Positions 13,773 to 20,800 of a stretch of 30,697 nt of DNA are shown here, piece after piece (the first letter of the stretch is position 1; every line of letters begins with the position of its first letter). Origin of the DNA: CAZPCT01 sp964585325 (GTDB taxonomy: Bacteria; Patescibacteriota; Minisyncoccia; JACQLN01; CAZPCT01). The notes under the pieces are model-generated. The model searched no databases. It had not been told where the DNA came from and worked only from the letters and a program-made list of their open reading frames with translations. The stretch spans positions 1-30,697 of the forward strand of contig CAZPCT010000007.1 in NCBI GenBank assembly GCA_964585325.1, written 5' to 3'. Made by a program: the position numbers and the translations under genes.

Positions 13773-13808
13773 AGGTGTGTTTGTTTAAAATTCCGCTAAC
13801 AGGTGCAA

Positions 13809-13837
13809 AGTCTAACATAGGACCTATTCCCCGTAAA
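13809..13837 (-). promoter_or_regulatory. infC operon promoter
   Basis: On the minus strand TTTACG (13832-13837), 17-bp spacer, TAGACT (13809-13814), with TG one base upstream of the -10 (extended -10). The spacer holds an inverted repeat ATAGG-A-CCTAT (13817-13827), a possible operator. The leader to the AUA start would be about 30 nt. Confidence 0.55.
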
Positions 13838-13843
13838 GACGCA

Positions 13844-13866
13844 AATATGGGCTTTTGGCCCGTATT
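13844..13866. other. Hairpin between ssrA region and infC promoter
   Basis: AATATGGGC (13844-13852), loop TTTTG, GCCCGTATT (13858-13866), one G:T pair. On the minus strand it may be a second terminator for read-through from ssrA. Confidence 0.45.
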
Positions 13867-13871
13867 TTGTG

Positions 13872-13887
13872 TGTGGAGATGGCGGGA
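13872..13887. repeat. 16-bp copy of the ssrA 3' end (att-like)
   Basis: TGTGGAGATGGCGGGA is identical to 14055-14070, which covers the acceptor 3' strand, discriminator and part of the T arm of tmRNA. The copies are direct repeats 183 bp apart. The 3' end of ssrA is a classical integration target for tyrosine-recombinase elements, so this may be an attachment-site scar. Confidence 0.6.
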
Positions 13888-13956
13888 CGCTTCGCTATCT
13901 CACGCGCTCGGCCTGCGCCTCGCTTTTAAAACCCCTCGGTTTTAATGTTTCCGCCA

Positions 13957-13978
13957 CGGGAAAACAGCTGTTTTCCCG
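13957..13978. repeat. 22-bp perfect palindrome in the ssrA-proximal segment
   Basis: CGGGAAAACAGCTGTTTTCCCG is fully self-complementary. A second hairpin, TTAAAACC-CCTC-GGTTTTAA (13926-13945), lies just beside it. Both sit between the two 16-bp repeats. Function unknown. Confidence 0.8.
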
Positions 13979-14015
13979 GCCCCTTTCGCGTTCGCTTCCA
14001 GTAGCATCTTTCCGG

Positions 14016-14056
14016 CATCAAGAAAAAACTCCCTCATGGGGAGTCCTTTCTTGATG
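14016..14056 (-). terminator. tmRNA terminator
   Basis: On the minus strand, right after the tmRNA 3' end, ACTCCC/GGGAGT form the core hairpin followed by TTTTTT (14023-14028). An outer arm, CATCAAGAAA (14016-14025) with TTTCTTGATG (14047-14056), extends the inverted repeat to 41 bp. Confidence 0.8.
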
Positions 14057-14398
14057 TGGAGATGGCGGGAATCGAACCCGCGTGTAGAACGTGCACCCCG
14101 TATGTTGCTAGAGTCGTAGCTGTTTTGGTTCAACTACCTGCTTGAAAACAGCAAAATGCAGGCAGAGGTTGCTACGGTAAGTGGTCAGTGATGCGCCGCA
14201 GCGCCGCAACACCCAATCCTGAATAAGGTGACACCGCAGACGGAACAGTCAGGCCCGTTCCATGCGATGGTTTACGCACTTAGGCGTAAACTGGTTGTGC
14301 TACTGTTTTTGCACGTATGGTTTGAGCCGTTTTGCGAGTTGCTCAGCTCGAACTCAACATATGAGGCGCGTATCATCCTAGCGAAGCCGATCATCCCC
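14057..14398 (-). ncRNA. ssrA: tmRNA (transfer-messenger RNA)
   Basis: A 342-nt tmRNA on the minus strand that rescues stalled ribosomes together with SmpB. The 5' GGGGATG pairs with the 3' CATCTCC (one G:U), discriminator A at 14057, and the T arm is GCGGG TTCGATT CCCGC; CCA is not encoded. The resume codon GCA starts the tag reading frame, giving AKTVAQPVYA then TAA. The stop lies in the loop of a hairpin (GTTTACGC with GCGTAAAC), as in other tmRNAs. The tag ends in VYA rather than the usual LAA. It lies 37 nt downstream of smpB, probably transcribed with it and processed, and ends at the hairpin at 14016-14056. Confidence 0.95.
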
Positions 14399-14435
14399 AT
14401 AATGGATTTTGGGCACATGATTCAAAAACATGAAA

Positions 14436-14879
14436 TCATATGTCCCTTATCTCTCGTTCTGTGTCTCGTTTCTGCGCTTTTTTCTTAAGTACTTCACGCT
14501 TATCGTGTTTCTTTTTTCTTCTAGAAACAGCTATTTCCATCTTAAGCGTGCCGTGAGCAGTATATATTCTTGCGGGGATGACTGTCAAACCATTTTCCTT
14601 GCTTTTGCCCCGCAGGTAGTCAATCTCTTTTTTGTTAAGCAACAACTTGCGAGGGCGCTCAGGTTCGTACCCAGAAGGCGCGTTTTTGGGCTGATACGCA
14701 GGGATGGTCAGGTTGACCACATACGACTCACTTCCTTTAAACGAAACATAGGCGCCTTCAAAACTGGCGTGGCCCAATTTAAGTGATTTGACCTCGGTGC
14801 CAAGCAGCTTAAGCCCGGCTTCAAACGTTTCCAGGACCTCAAAATCATAGAGTCCTTTTTTGTTGGTGAGCGCCTTCAT
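14436..14879 (-). CDS. smpB: SsrA-binding protein SmpB
   Basis: A 147-residue SmpB, the partner that brings tmRNA to stalled ribosomes. NKKGLYDFEVLETFEAGLKLLGTEVKSLK is the typical N-terminus, followed by FEGAYVSF and the RPRKLLLNKKEID segment. GLTVIPARIY leads to the basic C-terminal tail (RRKKKHDKREVLKKK) that mimics a codon-anticodon in the decoding centre. Its -10 box ends 6 nt before the ATG. It lies directly upstream of ssrA on the same strand. Confidence 0.96.
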   Translation of the reverse strand: MKALTNKKGLYDFEVLETFEAGLKLLGTEVKSLKLGHASFEGAYVSFKGSESYVVNLTIPAYQPKNAPSGYEPERPRKLLLNKKEIDYLRGKSKENGLTVIPARIYTAHGTLKMEIAVSRRKKKHDKREVLKKKAQKRDTEREIRDI

Positions 14880-14885
14880 ACGGTG

Positions 14886-14894
14886 AGTGTACCA
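14886..14894 (-). promoter_or_regulatory. Extended -10 promoter of smpB
   Basis: On the minus strand TGG-TACACT ends 6 nt before the smpB ATG, so a leaderless message is predicted. TTGATT lies 19 bp upstream as a weak -35. Confidence 0.6.
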
Positions 14895-14904
14895 CGAGTC
14901 AGCT

Positions 14905-14934
14905 TTGCAAAATCAAGAAAACTATGCGTAGAAT
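14905..14934 (+). promoter_or_regulatory. Promoter of the small gene at 14967
   Basis: TTGCAA (14905-14910), 18-bp spacer, TAGAAT (14929-14934); divergent from the smpB promoter. The leader would be about 26 nt with no Shine-Dalgarno. Confidence 0.5.
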
Positions 14935-14966
14935 AGACCTAACGCGTATCATTAAACCCCAACTAT

Positions 14967-15155
14967 ATGGAAACAGTCGAATTTTATGACGTGAAGAGCA
15001 AGGAGAAGTTCCCCGCGTCTGAGTACGAGATCAGAGAAAAGAACGGCCGCTTCTTTGCGGTCACAAAGTCTCCAACCGGTGACTACGAATGCTGGAAGGT
15101 GGTCTCAAAAGACTTTGCGCAGGGTAGTGGAGCTCCTATCAAGAAGGTTGAGTAG
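14967..15155 (+). CDS. Small hypothetical protein (62 aa)
   Basis: A 62-residue, highly charged, soluble protein: METVEFYDVKSKEKFPASEY, then EIREKNGRFFAVTKSPTGDYECWKVVSKDF. The alternation of short strands suggests a compact beta fold, in the style of small RNA- or protein-binding domains, but I cannot name a family. It has its own promoter and a strong terminator immediately after, so it is a single-gene transcript. The tight gene-sized unit and good codon pattern support a real gene. Confidence 0.65.
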   Translation: METVEFYDVKSKEKFPASEYEIREKNGRFFAVTKSPTGDYECWKVVSKDFAQGSGAPIKKVE

Positions 15156-15173
15156 TTGAGCTACCCGCTCACA

Positions 15174-15206
15174 CAAAACGTCTCGCTACGGCGGGACGTT
15201 TTGTTA
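15174..15206 (+). terminator. Rho-independent terminator with TACG tetraloop
   Basis: A 13-bp stem (15174-15186 with 15191-15203, one T:G pair) closed by C-TACG-G, a UNCG-type loop, followed by TTAT. It ends the 62-residue gene transcript. Confidence 0.85.
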
Positions 15207-15228
15207 TCTGGCGGGGGTGAGTATGACT

Positions 15229-15237
15229 TGCTATGAT
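15229..15237 (+). promoter_or_regulatory. Extended -10 promoter of argS
   Basis: TGC-TATGAT (15229-15237) ends 6 nt before the ATG at 15244, giving a predicted leaderless transcript and fixing the argS start. Confidence 0.6.
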
Positions 15238-15243
15238 AGGTGT

Positions 15244-16839
15244 ATGGTAAAGGAACGGGTTCAGAAGGACGTGGAGAAAAGTGTGGCTGCGCTTGGGAAG
15301 GACCCAGGCCTTGTTGTTGTTGAGCGTCCGCGAGACCCGTCACATGGGGACTACGCCACAAACATAGCGTTGCGACTGGGCGAAGGTGCGTTTGCGGCAA
15401 AACTGGTCGCGCGTCTTACAGAAGATTTTGATATCTACAGCGTGAGCGAGGCGGCTGGCTTTGTGAACATAACGCTTGCGCCAGAGGTGTGGCATGAGGA
15501 GCTACGAAGCATTCTGGAGAAAAAGGAGAACTACGCGGCGCGGGATATTGGAAAGGGGAAGCGAGTGAACGTTGAATTCATTTCTGCCAACCCTACGGGC
15601 CCGCTGACAGCGGGGAACGCGCGTGGGGGATTTGTGGGAGACGTGATAGCCGCAGTTCTTGCGCAGACGGGACACAGCGTAACGCGGGAATACTATTTTA
15701 ATGACGCGGGTACCCAGGTCCGCAAACTTGTTGATTCTGTTGCCGCGCATGCTGAGGGGCGTGTTACAGAGGAGACACAGTACAAAGGGGGGTACGTGCA
15801 AGAGTTGGCAGACGAATTTTCAGGAAAGCTAACTGACTACAGTGAGAAAGAGTTGGGCACAGTGCTTACCAAGGCCATCTTTGAAAAATATATCAAAGGT
15901 GCGATTGCGCGCATGGGCATTACGTTTGATGTTTGGACAAACGAGAAAGATCTTATAGCGAGCGGCGCGGTGGAGGGCGCCTTTGCGCGGCTTGAGGAGT
16001 TGGGTTTGTTGTATGAGAAAGAGGGAGCGCTTTGGGTGAAAACGGAGGAGCTGGGTGACTCCAGGGACCGCGTGGTGAGAAAATCAAACGGGGACATCAC
16101 GTATCTGGGGGCGGATATTGCCTATCATATAGACCTGCTGGAGAAGAGGGAGTTTGAGTGTGCCGTGAAGGTGTGGGGGGCGGACCATGCGGCACAAGTA
16201 CCCTCTCTTGAAGGGCTGATGAAGAGTTTGGTGCCAGAAAGGAACATGGTGTTCATTGTTATGCAGTTTGTACGGCTTATGAAAGGAGGCGAGGAATTTA
16301 AGATATCCAAACGCGCGGGCACGTACGTGACGGTGGAGGAGCTTCTGGACGAGATAGGTGTGGACGCGGCGCGCTTTTTCATGCTTATGCGTGCAACCAA
16401 CACGCACATTGACATTGACCTTGACCTTGCCAAGGAGCAGTCGCAGAAGAACCCTGTCTATTACGTGCAGTATTCATATGCGCGGAGCCATCAGATTCTT
16501 GAGAAGGCGCGCGAGGCAGGGAGTACTATTCAGAAAGGCACGGACATTTCAGCGCTTACGGCCCCAGAAGAGCTTGCTCTTATCAAAAAGTGCGCTGAAT
16601 ATCCCGAGCTACTTGAGAGTATTGTCACCTCCTACGACAAAAGCAGTGGCTATAGTGTCCACAAGCTGACCACGTACGCCCAAGAACTTGCCGCAGTCTT
16701 TCACCAATTCTATGAGAAGTGCTACGTAGTTGAAGACGGAGAGGTGAACCATTCGCGACTGTGTTTGGTGAGCGGGTATCAGACAGTTTTGAAAGATGTG
16801 TTGGGGTTGTTGGGCGTTTCCGCGCCGCAAAAAATGTAA
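15244..16839 (+). CDS. argS: Arginyl-tRNA synthetase with altered HIGH motif
   Basis: A 531-residue class I synthetase charging tRNA-Arg. The N-terminal additional domain includes HGDYATNIALRLG. The signature EFISANPTGPLTAGNARGG (residues 111-129) matches the family region ANPTGPLHVGHARG, but both HIGH histidines are replaced, by Thr122 and Asn125. The second signature is KISKRAG (353-359). Later come VDAARFFMLMR and a DALR-type anticodon-binding end (VQYSYARSHQIL). ATG at 15244 is preferred to the in-frame start at 15217 because the -10 box lies in between. Its terminator is at 16867-16890. The enzyme is presumably functional, as a cell needs ArgRS and the rest is well conserved. Confidence 0.93.
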   Translation: MVKERVQKDVEKSVAALGKDPGLVVVERPRDPSHGDYATNIALRLGEGAFAAKLVARLTEDFDIYSVSEAAGFVNITLAPEVWHEELRSILEKKENYAARDIGKGKRVNVEFISANPTGPLTAGNARGGFVGDVIAAVLAQTGHSVTREYYFNDAGTQVRKLVDSVAAHAEGRVTEETQYKGGYVQELADEFSGKLTDYSEKELGTVLTKAIFEKYIKGAIARMGITFDVWTNEKDLIASGAVEGAFARLEELGLLYEKEGALWVKTEELGDSRDRVVRKSNGDITYLGADIAYHIDLLEKREFECAVKVWGADHAAQVPSLEGLMKSLVPERNMVFIVMQFVRLMKGGEEFKISKRAGTYVTVEELLDEIGVDAARFFMLMRATNTHIDIDLDLAKEQSQKNPVYYVQYSYARSHQILEKAREAGSTIQKGTDISALTAPEELALIKKCAEYPELLESIVTSYDKSSGYSVHKLTTYAQELAAVFHQFYEKCYVVEDGEVNHSRLCLVSGYQTVLKDVLGLLGVSAPQKM

Positions 16840-16866
16840 ATCTGTGGAAAACGTGTCTGGTGGGAA

Positions 16867-16890
16867 AATGGCGCAATTGCGTCATTTTTT
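16867..16890 (+). terminator. argS terminator
   Basis: AATGGCGC (16867-16874), loop AATT, GCGTCATT (16879-16886), then T-run to 16890; one G:T pair. Confidence 0.8.
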
Positions 16891-16907
16891 GTCTGCCGCG
16901 CACAAAG

Positions 16908-16916
16908 TTATCCACA
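16908..16916 (+). promoter_or_regulatory. DnaA-box-like site
   Basis: TTATCCACA matches the DnaA box consensus exactly. A one-mismatch copy in the opposite orientation, TGTGGAAAA, lies at 16843-16851. Two sites do not make an origin, and no dnaA/dnaN genes are present. Confidence 0.4.
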
Positions 16917-16934
16917 ACAGGATTGTTGCGGCCG

Positions 16935-16963
16935 TTGACAGTAAAAACTGCTGGCGCTATGGT
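16935..16963 (+). promoter_or_regulatory. Promoter of the large structured RNA
   Basis: TTGACA (16935-16940), 17-bp spacer, TATGGT (16958-16963): consensus -35 and 4 of 6 at -10. Predicted transcription start about 16970. Confidence 0.65.
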
Positions 16964-16969
16964 GGCAAC

Positions 16970-17827
16970 ACTACAGACGTGGCAAGTTATCTACATCGAG
17001 ATGGTGACGTAGCCCTTCGTTGGGAAACGACGGGCAAAAGAGCACGTAGGGGGTCCAGTGCAAGTAGGACTTAACTCGCGTGACGGCTAGTGAAAACACC
17101 CCTCACGGGGTGACACTGAAACCAGGGGGACATAAACCACCCCATGGGCCGTCGGTCCTGCGAAACAGCGCACAGCCTGGACTGAAAAACCCTACACTAC
17201 CAACCTTCACTGCGGTTGCCGACTTGTCGGTGACCAGGCACTGTGGGAAACCACTGAGTCAAAAGGACCGGAGGGGAAACCCGATCGGAAACCGGCTCTC
17301 AGGTGAAGGAGCTCTGCCGACAGACGGCAACTTACGGCTAAGGAAAGCCGACGTGTCCGTGAAGTCATGCGGGTACCCAACCCCGAAGACCAACGGCCAA
17401 CAGTTGTTTCTGGGGGAAAGAGAACGCAGGTTCGTCCCGCGGTCAAATTCCTCAGGAACGGGGGGTCCCGCGAAGGCCCTAAACTGGCGTCAACGCGCCT
17501 TAATCGTCACCATCTCACCCTTATCTCTACCGGGCGTCCCGCGAAGACGCCCGTGCTCCAAGCGGTCACCCTCCAAGGTGGCCGCGTTCGTTTATATAGG
17601 GTATAATAAAAGTGGTCCTTCGGTTCGCGGGACGCCCGGGGGCTGACGGCTCCCACCTGATGCCTTCGGGCTTCCGCAGAACCACATCAATCCGGGCGAG
17701 GTGCCCTTGGTCATGGAAATAGGAGCGTGTTGCTCCACTCTCGGCTCACACCGACCCTATCCTTCCTCCATGCGGCTCCTCGCCTCGCTACCCGACCCGC
17801 GGCTCTGTCCGCGGGTCGCATCTTTTT
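16970..17827 (+). ncRNA. Large structured non-coding RNA, family unknown
   Basis: This gene-free kilobase between argS and ileS has its own promoter and terminator and is packed with hairpins with stable loops. Examples: GCCC-TCGTT-GGGA-AACGA-GGGC (17012-17035); a three-way junction closed by GACGGC/GCCGTC (17082-17153) holding CACCCC-TCAC-GGGGTG; GGTTGCCGA-CTTG-TCGGTGACC (about 17214-17235); GTGG-GAAA-CCAC; CGGGCGTC/GACGCCCG (17531-17553); GCC-TTCG-GGC near 17665; and GGAGC-GTGTT-GCTCC near 17725. A 16-bp long-range helix is also possible (17530-17545 with 17624-17639). I looked for RNase P, SRP, T-box, group I and group II intron signatures and found none. The long frame at 17080-17646 lacks a ribosome binding site, is biased in composition and is judged spurious. 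Exact ends and function are unknown. Confidence 0.65.
17793..17827 (+). terminator. Terminator of the structured RNA
   Basis: CGACCCGCGG (17793-17802), loop CTCTGT, CCGCGGGTCG (17809-17818), then a T-run at 17823-17827. It lies 50 nt before the ileS start, so read-through regulation of ileS is conceivable. Confidence 0.75.
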
Positions 17828-17877
17828 ATGGCGATTTTGTTTACTTAAGCCCTGTTTTTAGGTACGGTTATAGGTAC

Positions 17878-20800
17878 ATGACGCAGCAAAGCTTCCCTGA
17901 ACGAGAGGAGGAGGTCCTCCGGTTTTGGCAGGAGAATGGCATCTTTAGAAAGTCTATGCTCGCACGCCAAGACGGCGAGCGGTTTGTTTTCTTTGAAGGC
18001 CCCCCTACGGCGAATGGCCGGCCCGGCATCCACCACGTCATCACGCGCTGCTTTAAGGACTTAATACCTCGGTTTAAATCCATGCAGGGGTATTGGGTGT
18101 GGCGCAGAGCGGGCTGGGATACACATGGTCTGCCAGTGGAGCTTGAGGTAGAAAAGGAGCTGGGGTTCAACAATAAGCAGGATATAGAGGAATATGGTAT
18201 TGCGGCGTTCAACCAAAAGTGCCGGGAGTCCGTGTGGAAATATAAAGAGGAGTGGGAGCGCATGACGGAGCGGGTAGGGTATTGGATAGACCTAGACGAC
18301 CCCTACATTACCTACAACTCCCGCTATATGGAGAATCTTTGGAGCATTCTCAAGCGCTTTTGGGAGAAAGGGCTTCTGTTTAAAGACTTCAAGGTGGTTC
18401 CGTATTGCGTACGGTGTGGCACACCCGTTTCTTCACATGAGGTTGCGCAGGGATATGAGACGGTGACGGATCAATCAGTCTTCGTGAAGTTTAAAGTGAA
18501 GGGTGAGAATAACACATACCTTCTTGCGTGGACGACGACACCATGGACGTTGCCCGGAAACGTTGCGCTTGCTGTGGGAGAAGAGATTGAGTATGTGCGC
18601 GCTCAACACGGCAAAGACATAGTAATAATTGCAAAGAACCTTCTTCCTGTGTTGGGGGAAGGAGTGGAAGTTGCCAAAGAAGTGAGGGGCGACGAATTGG
18701 TAGGAGTTGAGTATGAGCCGCTCTTTGATGTCCCGGAAATAGTTGGGCACGAGAAAGCACACCGCGTCTACGCGGCGGACTTTGTCTCAACAGGTGAGGG
18801 AACGGGAATAGTCCACACGGCGGTCATGTACGGCGTGGATGATTTTGACCTAGGCAGCAAACTGGATCTTCCAAAGGTGCATACCGTCAACGAAGACGGG
18901 ACGTTTAAAAAAGACGTGCCGGTGGTGGGTGGTATGCCCATTGTTTCTCAAAAGAAAAAAAACGCAGATACAGAACGGCGCATTATTGAAGAGCTTGAAG
19001 GGCGGGGGCTTCTTTTAAGAACCGAGGCGTACGAGCACGAGTACCCGTTCTGCTGGAGGTGCCACTCGCCCCTTCTCTATTACGCGCGTGAGTCATGGTT
19101 TGTGGCCACATCCCAAAAGAAAGACGAGCTTCTTAAGAATAACAACAAGATCAATTGGATCCCCTCACACCTCAAGGAGGGGAGATTTGGGGAGTGGCTG
19201 AAGGACGTTAAAGATTGGGCTATTAGCCGGGAGCGCTACTGGGGTACACCTCTACCTATTTGGCAGTGCACAACAGATGGATGTGAGCACACCGAGGTCA
19301 TAGGCTCTCTAGAGGAACTTAACGAAAGGCGGATGGACACGCCCGCTACGTTCGTATTTGTCCGCCACGGCGAGGCGGTCTCTAATGTTGAGCGGTTTGT
19401 AAGTTCTTTGCCGGAAGAGAGGGAGAACCCACTGACCGAAGAGGGAAGGGGGCAGGTTGAGCGTGCTACAAAGCTCCTTCCTAAACATATTGACGTGACA
19501 TATGTCTCTCCGCTTCTCCGAACCAAGCAGACCGCAGAACTTTTGTCTCAGCATACAGAACTTGGTGACATCAGGATTGCAGAGGAACTTCGGGAGATAG
19601 ACCTGGGTGCGCTGAATGGGGAAAGTATTGACGCGTATCACCACTTCTTTCACTTTTTACGGGAGCGTCTGTTCACATCACCAGCGGGCGGGGAGACGGG
19701 AGAGGACGTTCAAAAACGCATAATTGATTTCTTGTCCACAAAAGCGAAGGAACACGCGGGTCAGACCGTTTTGTTGGTCACACATCGGCTTCCAATCGCC
19801 ATGGCAACGGCGCTTCTTGAGGGTATCTCGACCGAGGATTTCCGGTTCTGGGACGCAGAACGCTCTCCTGGAAACGCCGAGGTGCGTACGGCTGTCTATC
19901 CGAACTGGCCGTTCAATGACGCGGGAGAAGTTGATCTTCACCGTCCGTACGTTGACGGCATTGTGTTAACGTGTGAGGAGTGTGGCGGAGAGATGAAGCG
20001 AATAGAAGATCTTGCGGATGTGTGGTTTGACTCTGGTGCTATGCCATTCGCGCAAGGGCCGGCCACACAAGAGTACAGCAAGGAGCGAGCGGGCAAGAAA
20101 AAATTTGGAGAGCCTATTGAGGGTCAGTTTCCTGCCGACTTCATTGCTGAAGGGATGGATCAAACACGAGGATGGTTCTACACACTTCACGCAGTCTCCA
20201 CACTGCTGGAGAAGGGGCCGGCGTATAAAAACGTCATTTCACTCGGTCTTGTTTTGGATGAGCACGGCAAAAAGATGTCCAAATCTATAGGGAACACGGT
20301 GAGCCCATGGGATATGATGGAGAAGTACGGTGCCGATGCTGTTCGTTGGTATTTTTACACTGCAAACTCCATGGGGGAGCCCCCCTTATTTGCAGAGGAC
20401 GGCGTAAAGGAGCGTCAACGAAAGTTCATCATGACGACGCTGAACTCCCTAACGTTCCTTGAGACGTATTGGGATAGCAGTGAACAGCCTCAAAAAAGCG
20501 CGGATCTTTTAGATGAATGGATAGAGATAGAGATGAACGCGCTTGTTCGCGATGTAACAGAGTTGCTTGAGCAGTTTGAGATTGTGCGTGCTGCGCGGCT
20601 TATAGATGGGTTTGTTGATAACCTCTCAAACTGGTACATCAGGCGCTCACGCGAACGGCTGCAATCGTCACAAATGACCCCTGAAAAAGCGGCTGCACAA
20701 GAGACGTTACGGAGCGTTCTGGAAACACTGAGCAGGCTGCTTGCACCGTTCACTCCTTTCTTGGCAGAGATGATGTATGGACGCCTGAAAGCGCTGCGTT

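Noticed and set aside
17554..17620. T-box leader for ileS
   Set aside because: AAGGTGGCCGCG near 17575 resembles the T-box sequence, but it is one arm of a simple perfect hairpin with AGCGGTCACC, lacks the rest of the motif, and is 290 nt from the gene.
17080..17646. 188-residue plus-strand ORF in the argS-ileS gap
   Set aside because: No ribosome binding site or family resemblance; composition follows the hairpin-rich DNA (many Pro, Gly, Arg, Ser), and it lies wholly inside the structured RNA.
16970..17827. RNase P RNA, SRP RNA or group II intron as identity of the structured RNA
   Set aside because: I could not find the GAGGAAAGUCC and ACAGAA--GGCUUA regions of RNase P, the SRP domain IV loop, or a group II domain V on either strand. 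A divergent member cannot be excluded without a covariance-model search.
19333..19895. Histidine-phosphatase segment of ileS as a separate gene or assembly chimera
   Set aside because: It is in the same uninterrupted frame, with matching codon use, and the flanking IleRS sequence resumes at once with conserved motifs. Read coverage could not be checked.
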